Below are positions 1 through 10,915 of a stretch of 64,000 nucleotides of DNA, in pieces. Position 1 is the stretch's first letter; each line of letters starts with the position of its first letter. The notes below the pieces were generated by a model, which saw nothing but the letters and a program-made list of their open reading frames with translations, did not search any database and had not been told where the DNA came from. Source of the stretch: Rhipicephalus microplus (Eukaryota; Arthropoda; Arachnida; Ixodida; Ixodidae); assembly GCF_043290135.1 (NCBI RefSeq), contig NC_134710.1, positions 320,314,616 to 320,378,615 of the forward strand. Direction: 5' to 3'. A program made the translations under genes and the position numbers.

Positions 1-2188
1 GTTTTCGGTTGTTGGCTTGATTAAAGTTTGGAAAAAGCCTGTCATTACGCCAGCTACGAGTCAACCTTTCCTTTTTTTTCTTTATGCTTAAAGGTAATGC
101 CGCGGTCCCGTGAACCCTTACGTGTTAATTCGTTAACCGATGGGCCTTTTTAATAGATTTCGAAGCTTCGTCGAACCGGCCGAGCCCTCCGCTACGGCTT
201 GACGTCGTGAAAAATATGGCGAGCCTCGCAAGCTCGTCTGCGCGCCTTCAGTGTGTGAATCGCGTCGAAATATGTCGTTCGCCCGCACGTTTGCCGTGCC
301 TACAATTTTGACCTGATGTACACGAGTGCAATGCGTGATTCCGGCTCGTCTTGAGTGTAATGCGCGATAGTTTCTAGCTGTTACCCGTGGGAAACGCGAG
401 CCGCTGCAATATTACGGTCGGGGGCGGGGTTCTCCGCGGCGTCCGCCATTCCGCCTCCTTCCTCGCCCAGAGATCTCCGGCGCCGTCGCGATACGCCATG
501 TTGTTTGAGCCGCCGGATCAGCAGCTGATTCTAATGAGTGCGCGCTGGCTGTAGTTATTAAAATAGCGCGTTGAAGTGGCCCTGTCTTTTTTGTGCAGCC
601 GTTTTTGAATGTCTGCGGACTTTCTGAGCCCACCTACGTGCGGTGCTTTTTGGCTGAATGAATTAAATGAATGTTGGTTTTGCTCGAAAAAGTTTGTGGG
701 GAAGGCCAACCCCTCGCAGACGTCGGCCCTTGGTCTCTTGAGACGTTACTAGACAGCCCATTTATTGTCGTCAGGGCTCTACACCAGCGGAACGATCCAC
801 CACAGCTAAAGTGTCACTTCTGCTCGGTTGGGACACCTTTAGGCAAGCCCACAGAACATGTTTCAGTGTTCTTATTGTAGAAAATACAGAAACACTGCAA
901 CGAGAGTGCGTGTCTCTCACTTCTCGTGTTGTTACTTTGCTTGATTACAATGTTTTCCTGTATGTTTTAACGCGTGTTCGTGTCACATCCGTGAGAAATG
1001 TATCGTTTGAAAGCGTGGAAAAACAAAACAAAAGTGCAGTTGCTTTCGTTCAAAATGTGCGTGAACTTCAACTACAATCACATCACGACTACTTGAAATA
1101 TATTAGTGGCGATCGACGACGTGTTTTAACTCGCCCGAGTTCGAATGAACTGTGAATGTACATCATTACGTTGAGTTAATCGAGAGCGAGTGTACAAAAC
1201 AAATAAGCCTTACGTGAAAAGCCCACTGAAAGCGATCGCTACACGGCCGAGAGGAATTTAGCCGTATTTTATTCGACTGGGAAACAATTTTAGAGGCAGA
1301 CGTGAGGCGAGAAAAAGTTTCGAGCAGACGACTCAAGCTCGGCAGATACGTGAATATCGGCGGGAAACCCGGGGAGGAGCCGGCGTTAGCGTCCAGAAAT
1401 TTAGGCTCTTTTGCGACACGCGGGAAAATCTTAAGGAGTCGTGTTCCCCTTTCTTGCTCTCTACCCAGCTTTGACAGTGCAAAACCCATTGTACCTAGAA
1501 CAACAACGCGTTGGGGAAAACAAGGCCCCTAAGTACCCAGTGTAAAAAGCCGTTCGCTTGGGCGAGAAAGCACTCGACCTCCGAACGTTGCCTGGAGAAG
1601 ACGTCGAGTTGTAAAGCCGTTTTCACGCCTTTTTCTACGGAAGCTTTGCACGAGTGACTCGCACGATTATCGCACACGTTGATGGCGCTAGAGGTTTTTG
1701 ACGTGTGGTCTTGACCTTCGGAGGTGGTTGCAACGGCCCCAGTGCTGGATCCGCGTCCTCACCAGAGAACGTTAACCCTGGTGGCGGTCTGCTTCTTGAC
1801 GATGGTAGTCTGCGACGTTTGCAATGGTCCCCGTCCTGCAGCTCTGAGATTTTCTATACCGGCGGCTGGTTTACGTCATCTTGGAGTTGTGAAGTCGTCG
1901 TGAATTTTGACATTGCCGACGGTCTGTGTGGAAACCCTACGGTCGTCCTGGAAAGCTGACCGAGACTTCTGGAACCCCGCTGATCCTCGCATCGCTTGGA
2001 ATATTGCATGGCTGACTAGTGTGGACAAGACTGTTTGGGCTTGTCATCTGACGGATACGCAACCGACGTGTGCGTCGGGTTGCGACCACGACGCATCAAA
2101 GGTGAGTAGCGCAACGTCTGAGCCTCACGGCACAGGCCGTTTTGATTTTTTAAAAGACTATTCAGATGAAGTTCAGCTTAACTTGTTG
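1..2188. other. CpG-rich stretch without a recognised gene
   Basis: The first 700 bases are rich in CG dinucleotides and G/C compared with most of the window, and no repeat family was recognised up to 2188. Several short open frames exist (671-880, 811-1155, 1705-1959, 1907-2203) but none resembles a family I know. A good splice-donor string, AAAG followed by GTGAGT, sits at about 2098-2107 at the end of the 1907 frame. The stretch could be a promoter with a first exon of a plus-strand gene, but this is only a guess. Confidence 0.25.
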
Positions 2189-2201
2189 CATTGGTTTTAT
2201 T

Positions 2202-2439
2202 GATTGATATGTGGGGTTTCACGTCCCAAAACCACTACATGATTATGAGAGACGCCGTAGTGGAGGGCTCCGGAAATTTAGACAACCTGGGGTTCTTTAA
2301 CGTGCACCAGCATCTGAGCACACGGGCCTACAACGTTTCCGCCTCCATCGGAAATGCAGCCGCCGCAGCCGGGATTCGAACCCGCGCCCTGCGGGTCAGC
2401 AGCCGAGTACCTTAACCATTAGACCACCACGGTGGGGCA
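2202..2439 (-). mobile_element. Full-length tRNA-derived SINE (Ruka-like)
   Basis: Read on the minus strand, the element starts with a tRNA-like head: an A-box-like TGGTCTAATGGTTAAGG and a B-box-like GGGTTCGAATCCC. A conserved body follows, ending in an ATCAATCA-type tail. The 13-bp target duplication cattggttttatt is perfect on both sides (2189-2201 and 2440-2452), which shows a fairly recent LINE-driven insertion. The family matches the Ruka SINE described from ixodid ticks, a name I give from memory. Related copies lie at 26.0, 28.3, 41.6 and 63.9 kb. Confidence 0.85.
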
Positions 2440-2452
2440 CATTGGTTTTATT

Positions 2453-2882
2453 TCATGAGTCAATTGTCAGCCAATAAACTGAGGCGTCAAGCAAGGGGGG
2501 AGAAGCGCTAGACCCTCAAACTTTATCAACAGAGGTGCCTAACACCTTTCTCTACCACCCACGTTCCGGGGCGGTGTAAATGAATCAGATGCTCTAAGTA
2601 GTTGTCTAATTAACATCTCACATTAGCGGTTGAATTTAGCCATGTAGTACAATGCCGCAAGTATCTTGGATAAGCTTATTTTTAATTTTATTCAGTCGTG
2701 GAAGATTTACTTATATTTATTGCACGGTTTGATTTGGTAAGCCAGCACCCCTCTCTCCTCAGAGTCATTGCACGCCAAATGTCCTAGCCATTTCTGCGAC
2801 CATCTGAAATGTGCTCGAAAAAAAAAATCTCGCTGATTTGTCGCATTAAAGAGAACCTATTTCTTGAATATATTGAAGAGGG
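2453..2882. other. Unassigned spacer
   Basis: I see no gene or recognisable repeat here beyond short A/T-rich runs. Confidence 0.4.
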
Positions 2883-3240
2883 CAAAAAAAAAAAACAGCA
2901 TATCCACGGAGTGAATGATGATGAGTGGGGTGAATCTTCCTTCCATCTGTTTGTCTGTCTGTCTGTCCATCTGCACCTGATAAGTCGTAGAGCTATAGGT
3001 GACGAGACATAAGGATGGACAGATCCACGGCTTTAGGAACTTCGTCCATAAATTTTTTTTTAATACGTGGAAGCCGTTTTGTCTGTCTGTCCATCCGTCT
3101 GTCTCTCCGTCCGTCCGCACGTGCTGATTGTCCAAAACGAGGCACGTAGGACGGACAAAAACACGGCTTTAGGAGCTTCGCCTCTAATTTTTTTTTTACA
3201 TGTGCAAGCCGTTTTGTCTGTCTGTCTGGTGTAATTGCGT
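2883..3240 (+). repeat. Dispersed repeat with TGTC arrays, internally duplicated
   Basis: An A-run is followed by catatccacggagtgaat, a run of TGTC/TCCG units, and a module of about 140 bp present twice. Each copy of the module has cacggctttagga, then cttcg, then a T-run, then aagccgttttgtctgtctg (copies at about 3026-3100 and 3162-3230). The start of this element recurs on the opposite strand at about 21190-21230, next to GACA arrays, so it is a dispersed family. The 67- and 92-residue open frames here are by-products of the simple repeats. Confidence 0.6.
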
Positions 3241-3576
3241 CTCAATGTTGGACCAAAAGAATTTTTGTGGTTTTTTTCCTCGTTAACTTTTAGACATCTC
3301 AGTGGCCTCAAAATATTTTTAGCGCGAATTATACAAATGCTCAGATACTCACACATGGCGCATTATTACAAGGGACCGCTAAAATGAAAACAACGTTTGG
3401 AGAAAAAAAAAAAAAAAAAAAACGCCAGGCCTGCGCGCAAGGCGCAGCTCGTGCAAACGGTCTCTTATGGGCTGGTCCCTTCGGACTCTTTCGGACGGGG
3501 GTTCGGCTGAGCCTTGGGTGAATTGGACCTGTTGAAACTAGCTGACGTTGCATATTACTTCTTTAAGCAATCGAAT
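3241..3576. other. Spacer with A-run
   Basis: There is no gene. An A-run of about 20 bases lies at 3402-3421. The rest is unassigned. Confidence 0.4.
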
Positions 3577-3578
3577 TA

Positions 3579-4778
3579 ATGCTAATGTCTAATTTGTCTC
3601 CTGGTCAAGGGCACAGCCCTTGGTCAGCCTCCTTGCCTAATGATGAATTGCCATTGGAATATTTTTTCCGCAGTGGTGTTGGCAGCATCCCTGTTGCCCT
3701 GGTGCCCTCGAGTGGTGGATTTATTAGGCTCAACAACCCGAATACGATCCAGGTGGAGTTGCAGGCCATGATGCCACACTTCCAGCTGATAAGTGATGTT
3801 CGTCAGTTCGGAAGAGGTGGTTTGGTATGCAGATCGTCAGATCCTTCGTGCGTTTCTGACATCCTAAAATGCAAGACATTTGCTTCGGTCCCGGTGAGTG
3901 CATTTATCCCACCTCATTTAGCGTGCACTAAGGGAATTGTACGAGGAGTAGAGTTTAGATTAACGCCCGCTGAGACTCTGGAAAAGCTGTCTGATGCTGG
4001 GGTCATAGCTGTGTACCGATGCAACCGATTAGTTAACGGTGAGGAAGTCCCCACTGAGTCGGTTATTGCTACCATTGCGGGCACTTCCTGTCCATCCGAG
4101 TTAAAAATATGGCCGCTCATTTTCAGGGTCGAACGTCTCGCTTCTCGTCCTCTCCAACGTCAAAACTGTTGGCGTTTTGGTCACAGTGCAGGGGGCTGTA
4201 AATCAAATTCACGTTGCCGCATCTGTGGCGATACCCATCCATCGAAGGAGTGCAACGCCGAAACCGAAAAATTTTGCCTCTGTACAGGAAATCACGAGGC
4301 CGACTACCTGAACTGCACCGCTAGGTGCAATGAAACGCAACTGCTACAAATCATGGACAGACGTCGTTGCTTGCGGCGAGAAGCAATAGCAGTTGTGAAG
4401 GATAGGGCCTTTGGATATGCCGGAGTCGCGTCGAGGCATGAACAACTAAGTGAGACGAAGATTCTGAATCTTATTGAGGCTGCAGTAGAAAAGGTGATGC
4501 CGAAAGCACTGGAACACATAGTTACGAGCGTAAGTGAGTGCATCTCTCAAGTGTTTTGCTCACAGATGACACAGCTGGCTTCTGCAGTAGCAGTACCGAT
4601 AGCCAAGTCGGCACCTTGTGCAGTGGAAGAGATACAGAATTTAGCCCTACAGCGGCAATCCCGAGAGGAGAAAACCCCAATTTTGTCCGTACCTTCTACG
4701 TCGACCCACGTGAGGATCAGAATGAACTGGACGTATGCCAAGATTTCAGGCGTCAGAAACGCACTGGATAACCTGTAA
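3579..4778 (+). CDS. LINE ORF1 (Gag-like zinc-knuckle protein)
   Basis: This 399-codon open frame is the nucleic-acid-binding ORF1 protein of a non-LTR retrotransposon, followed downstream by remains of an ORF2 endonuclease. The N-terminal half (residues 1-190) has the RRM-like/Gag-like makeup of these proteins. A cluster of CCHC zinc knuckles lies at about residues 195-250: NCWRFGHSAGGC, then CRICGDTHPSKEC, then CLCTGNHEADYLNC. The first knuckle has Arg (CGT) where its first Cys (TGT) should be, and the third has lost one residue between its first two Cys, so the protein is probably impaired. The first ATG in the frame is taken as the start, with no further support. The family resembles the I/Jockey group of arthropod LINEs. 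The frame is open while ORF2 is broken, which may be chance or recent inactivation. Confidence 0.75.
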   Translation: MLMSNLSPGQGHSPWSASLPNDELPLEYFFRSGVGSIPVALVPSSGGFIRLNNPNTIQVELQAMMPHFQLISDVRQFGRGGLVCRSSDPSCVSDILKCKTFASVPVSAFIPPHLACTKGIVRGVEFRLTPAETLEKLSDAGVIAVYRCNRLVNGEEVPTESVIATIAGTSCPSELKIWPLIFRVERLASRPLQRQNCWRFGHSAGGCKSNSRCRICGDTHPSKECNAETEKFCLCTGNHEADYLNCTARCNETQLLQIMDRRRCLRREAIAVVKDRAFGYAGVASRHEQLSETKILNLIEAAVEKVMPKALEHIVTSVSECISQVFCSQMTQLASAVAVPIAKSAPCAVEEIQNLALQRQSREEKTPILSVPSTSTHVRIRMNWTYAKISGVRNALDNL

Positions 4779-4954
4779 AATCTCCTTGCCCAAACACAAA
4801 ACCTAAAAAGGGCAGCGAAAAAGCCAGTGCACTTAATAAGGAGAGTATTTTAGAAGCTGCCGTTGCTGAAGTTTTTCGCTCGTCAACATAGTGTCACGAT
4901 GACTCACAGGTAGTGGGGGTTTACTAAACCACCGCAATAGATACCTTGGCAATA

Positions 4955-5850
4955 CCAATAGAAACCAAGGCAATAGATACCTTGAAAGTAATACAGTGGA
5001 ATTGTATAGGTCTTTGATTTCTGCTTCTACTGACTTACTTTGCTTAATTATTCAGTTATATCCGGATATAATCTTATTACAAGAAACCTGACTTAACCCT
5101 GTTAAGAATTATCATTTAAACAATTTTAGAGCATTTCGGTTAGACCGTCCATCACTAGGAGGTGGTCTAATCATACTAGTCTCGAATAAATTTTTCCGCA
5201 CAGCGAGCATAGCTTTTCAGCTTATGTCCACAGACTGTGAAATTTCGGCAATAGACCTCTGTCTTCCAGGGCACCGCCCTTTTTCACCTATAAACGCATA
5301 TTTTCCAACGGATTTGCATAATACTCAACAATTAGATACAGCCTCAGCTGATTGCAAGAATGATTTCCTTCTAACTGGTGATTTCAACTCACATCATGTT
5401 TCGTGGGGATTTCGAACAGACGCTTCTGGTACTCTTCTGTGGGATTGGATGATTAATAAAAACCTTACCTGTCTAAATGATAGACAGCCTACATTTATTC
5501 GCGGACGGACACATTATCGGTATTATCGGTATTAGATCTCACGTGTTGCAGCCCAAGTGTTTCAATGAAGTCTTGGAAAACAATTGATTTCTCTTCAAAC
5601 AGTGACCATCTTCCTGTATACTTTGAAATCTCATGTGCTGTGAAATCTATTGAAAGGACAGAGAAAACATTGATCAATTACAAAAATTTAAAGACTGCTT
5701 GCGTTCCAACATTAGGGCAGTGTCCAGTGGGGAAAATGAAGACCTCGGCAGAAATGCTCCACCGTTCCAAATAACCCCACTCCACTAATTTTAACTTAGC
5801 TAAATACCGTTCCAAATAACATCAACACCCTTAAGGTGCTTGGCACTACC
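4955..5850 (+). pseudogene. LINE ORF2 endonuclease remnant
   Basis: These are remains of the apurinic-like endonuclease domain of the LINE whose ORF1 lies just upstream. In changing frames one reads QWNC (start of the fold), DIILLQET, LLTGDFNSHHVSWG (the catalytic GDFN motif, about 5377-5420) and SDHLPVYFE (the catalytic SDH motif, about 5598-5624). At least two frameshifts and several stops break it. One stop, TGA at about 5092, lies where Trp is normal after QET. No reverse transcriptase follows, so the copy is 3'-truncated or its end has decayed beyond recognition. Confidence 0.75.
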
Positions 5851-6271
5851 TAAAAAGCCACTTTGAAGACAGCGACCAAATACCACTTTTTCTTGATGTT
5901 TTCAAGAATACTGGACATATTTCTTGCAACACCATGTACATCGTAAATTGGTAAGTACATTTCGATGATGCTGTGGCTGATGAGGAATCATGGCTCATCA
6001 TTGTAAGGAGAGAGAAGCTTTACACTACATACTCGTTGCACGATTCACTATGTGGGGTTACTGGTGGTTATCTTACTTTTGGCTACTTTATATTGTTAAA
6101 GCCCATCAATTATTATTATTGATATTACCACGCTATATTGCATATGTAACGCGATGTCTTGACCCTACACAAGCACTCCCCTGCCGAGCAGAGGCCCCGG
6201 GCTCAAATTCCTCATGATTGTGCATTTTTTAATGCGAAGCATCTCTTAATTACCTTCGGCGTCTTTGAGCG
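5851..6271. other. Spacer with possible tRNA-like SINE head
   Basis: No protein gene was found. At about 6145-6212 a stretch with CCCTGCCGAGCAG and GGGCTCAAATTCC resembles the head of a tRNA-Gly-like SINE, much decayed. It is close to the CTAT array but the link between them is unproven. Confidence 0.3.
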
Positions 6272-6775
<504 letters not shown>

Positions 6776-6821
6776 AGCTACGACTTTGAGCTCCCCTGGC
6801 CGTTCGGATAGTGGTATCATT

Positions 6822-7380
6822 GTCAAAATCGGTATGGCATATTATGACTGTACGACGAGCGTAGGTGACTAGACATACCATAAAAATTTCGACATGTATG
6901 TTATGAATGTCATGATCTACATTTCATAGTCTTGCTGCTCTTGTGGTGGTTTCGTTCTCATTACATATTGTAAAACCGGTATGGTATGGCATGACAGCAT
7001 GGCGAACATAAGTGACAGACCATAACGTTGAAATGATGACATGGATTTCATATAAGTCATGAATACACGCAACGCTGCTAGTGCACTCGCAGTCGTTTCG
7101 CTAGCTTCACAGATGCCAAATTTCATATTACGAGACGTAAATGTATGACGAATGTAAATAACACGACGAAATATGATAATCATGACATGCATGTCGTGTA
7201 ATGCATGACTACATGCTAAGCTCGTAGTGTGCTCGCGGCCTTTTCGCTTACTCCACAAATACATAATTTGTTATCACTTGCCGTGAATAGACGACAAAGG
7301 TAAATGGCACGTCCAAGCATGATAATCTTGACATGGAAGTCATGTACTCCTTAATTTACGTCTGCCTGGTAACTTTGGGC
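6822..7380. repeat. Degenerate tandem satellite, about 147-bp unit, four copies
   Basis: The landmark gacatg followed by a catg-containing stretch recurs at 6891, 7038, 7184 and 7330, that is at spacings of 147, 146 and 146 bp. Around it further blocks recur in the same order: a ggtatggca/ggcacg block, aatatgataatc/catgataatc, and cgcaacgctgct/ctaagctcg. The copies are well diverged, so this is an old array. Confidence 0.7.
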
Positions 7381-8011
<631 letters not shown>

Positions 8012-8044
8012 CCACGTTCCATACCACACATTCTCTTCTCTCAT

Positions 8045-8461
8045 ATGGACGAAGACGAACGCAGGAAAGCGCGACGTGCTGAGTATCAGCGTCGCCGTCG
8101 ACGGGAAGCTACCGCGGAGACAAAAGAGAAGGAAGCGGATGCAAAGTGGCAACGGCGACGACAACAAAGCTCCACACCACAGACTAGGGCTAAGGAAGCA
8201 AAGGCCAAGCGGGAAAAACGCCAAGCTGACGCACAGATTAGACAACTTGAAGCGGATGCAAGGCGGCAATACCGACAAGAAAATTCTGCACCAGAGACGA
8301 TAGCTAATGAAGCTGTGATTATGAAGTCAAAACGTAAGCCGGAACTCGGAACCCCACATCAGCTCGTTAGTTCAGCGGATAACGTTCAGCGGATAAGGAC
8401 CGCCTCTCTGATTCCTGGCACCGTTACAAAGTCTGCGATAAGCAATACCAATCACTCTTAA
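8045..8461 (+). CDS. Short basic Arg/Glu/Ala repeat ORF, STPR-like, tail replaced by LINE sequence
   Basis: The 138-codon frame starts at an ATG 35 bases after the TA microsatellite. Residues 1-95 are extremely basic and periodic: [35 protein letters not shown] and [12 protein letters not shown] recur every 18-21 residues. This resembles the STPR repeat, a 23-residue DNA-binding repeat known from silkworm FMBP-1 and common in arthropod proteins, although the spacing here is less regular. From about nucleotide 8395 the DNA belongs to a CR1-like LINE read in another frame, so the last 20 or so residues are not original. It is probably the 5' fragment of a gene or of a transposon-carried gene cut off by the LINE. 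Expression is unknown. Confidence 0.4.
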   Translation: MDEDERRKARRAEYQRRRRREATAETKEKEADAKWQRRRQQSSTPQTRAKEAKAKREKRQADAQIRQLEADARRQYRQENSAPETIANEAVIMKSKRKPELGTPHQLVSSADNVQRIRTASLIPGTVTKSAISNTNHS

Positions 8462-10625
8462 AATCATCGAAACGACATTTCTTTGCTCATGACTTGTATT
8501 CTATGCTCACTCAGCGTTTCTGGTGTGTAATAAACCCGAAGAACTACCCTGACATAACACTTGTTAATGAGCACGACGATATGGTCCACCAAAGCGAGTG
8601 TGCGGATCTATTGAATAACGCATTTTCATCCGTATTTACACATGAAGACACCACATCATCACCCTCCCTTGTCAATCTCATCAACGTATCTATGCCTGAA
8701 GTGATCATTAGTGAGGAGGGAATTTCTTGTTTACTAAATAAACTTAAAACTTCTTCGGCATCTGACGACAATGGAATCGATAACAAAATGTTGAAATGTT
8801 TGTCTCCTAGCTTATCACCTATACTGTGTGTGCTCTTCTCACAGTCTCTATCCACTAACACTATTCCGAATGACTGGAAAGTAGCAAAAGTCATACCCAT
8901 ATTCAAATCCGGGGACCACACTCACCCACTGAACTACCGCCCCATTTCTCTATCAAGTACTATTTGCAAATTACTTGAACACGTATTATACACTGAAATC
9001 AATAACTACATAGAAGACCACAACATTATTTTTGAATACCAACATGGCTTTCATCGAGGTTATTCATGCGAAACGCAGTTAGCCGGCTTTTTACATCACA
9101 TTCATTTATATCTAGACCTAGGATTTCAAGTTGATGCCATCTTCCTCGATCTCTCGAAAGCTTTTGATCGTGTTCGTCACTGTAGACTTATAGTAAAACT
9201 AATGAACCTGAATATACACCCAACTGTTATTGGATGGATTAAAAATTTCCTCTCATCTAGAACACAATACACATCTGTTAACAACAGCAGCTCCTCATCC
9301 ACCAACGTAACCTCCGGTGTCCCGCAGGGCAGCGTTTTTGGCCCTTTACTTTTCCTAATCTATATTAACGACTTACTTAACTGCGTGTCCTCTCACATCA
9401 GACTTTTCGCGGATGACTGTGTAATTTATCGAATAATTTCATGTGACAATGACAAAGATATTCTTAAAGCTGATCTTAACGCAATTAATACATGATGTTC
9501 AACATGGTTGATGACTCTTAATACAGCTAAAACACAGTTATTATCATTTACAAGACGCATGCACCGCATTCCGACATCCTATGTAATCAATAATAACATA
9601 ATTCAACTGACAACTTCGTATATGTACATAGGTGTTCACTTACAGTCTGACCTTACGTGACATGATCACATCCGCCTGACGTTGGCATCAGCTAGCCGTT
9701 CATTAGGTCTACTCAAACGCAACCTCAAGCATGCTCCACATAATCTCGGTAGACTAGCATACATCACATTAATACTTCCTAAAATCGAATACGCATCAGC
9801 TATCTGAGATCCCTCACAAATCTACATAACCCAAGAAATAGAATCTTTACAAAACCGTGCAGCCCCTTTTATCTTTTCCGATTATTCACCCTATACTAGC
9901 ATTTCAGCACTGAAAACTCGCGCTCAGCTTGACAACTTATCTCATCGCTGCAGAACTGCCCACCTTTCGCTTTTCCACAAACTCAATCATCACACATACC
10001 TTCACCGCATCTTCGAAGCGCCAACAGTCATCTTTCCACGCACAGACAATATTTTCAAGATAAAACGTATAACTTGTCGCTCAGCTCATTATGCTAATTC
10101 CTTCATTCCCCGAACAATAGTTGCATGGAACAACTTGCCATCCGACATATCCACTCAAGCCGATTTCACAACATTTCACGAACTTTTACTCAACATTTCC
10201 GACTAGATATCCACCGCGCGTACTCTCATTCAGCTTCTTCATATGTACATCAGTGTTTAATTTTCGTTTTACCATGTGTTAATGTTTTTCACGACCATTG
10301 TACACGCTTCATTTGTATTATTTATGTATTATTGCAAACTTTTGTATCTTAAGATCATGCCTTCGTTTTAGTTTTTTTCCCTGTATACTGTATTTGTTAG
10401 TGCCATTAATTTATGTCTACAGTATTCAATATTCTAGCTCTACTTATTTTTCTTTTTCCAAAGTATCTCATTTTTGTTGTTGTTTTTGTATTTAGCTCGC
10501 TTTCATTATTTTGTATAATCTTGTGTTTACATTGTATAAGCGTACAAATATTTGTTTCATGTGTCCGTTCCCCTATGTAATACCCCTTCGGGGGCCTTTA
10601 GGGGTATTATGAAACAAATAAAATA
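8395..10625 (+). pseudogene. CR1/L2/Jockey-group LINE, reverse transcriptase with stops
   Basis: This is a 5'-truncated non-LTR retrotransposon. The frame runs from a linker region (about 8399) through a long open reverse-transcriptase stretch (8494-9495). That stretch has [33 protein letters not shown] and the catalytic LFADDC box. It continues in the same frame to about 10205 through the thumb and C-terminal domain, ending near WNNLPSDI. Three in-frame stops are visible (about 9493, 9658 and 9807), and all are TGA where Trp is expected. A 3' untranslated region of about 400 bp ends in an AAATAAAATAAATAAA-type tail at about 10612-10630. The copy is not functional. Confidence 0.85.
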
Positions 10626-10630
10626 AATAA

Positions 10631-10840
10631 AGAAAGAAGAGTCACCGCTATATCACAATCGGTCTCAGCACTATCTCTTTGAATAAAAAAATATATATAT
10701 AAGTATCACAACCACTATCAGTCTCAGTACTATCTCAACTTAAATCACAATAATCACCTCCTAAAGCTTCGCCCCATAATTATCTTCACGCAGCATGAAA
10801 TGCAGTGATTTTTTTACGACAAACCTGGGCAACCCAGCAC
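10631..10840. other. Spacer with a small duplicated block
   Basis: The string atcacaa...tctcagYactatctc occurs twice (about 10652-10676 and 10706-10735), separated by a short TA run. No gene was found. Confidence 0.4.
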
Positions 10841-10915
10841 GCCCGTGAGGCAGCCCGGCCACCTAAACCTGCTGGTTTCTCATAATAAAGTTTATTTCCC
10901 ATTATATTCCTCCTA
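10841..10915 (+). mobile_element. LINE 3'-terminal fragment
   Basis: The block ccggccacctaaacctgctg, then gtttct, then ataataaagttta recurs almost unchanged at about 24575-24615. In both places the AATAAA-containing end is followed by a TCCTCCT-type tail. This is the 3' end of a LINE family (probably I/Jockey group) left by extreme 5' truncation. Confidence 0.6.
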
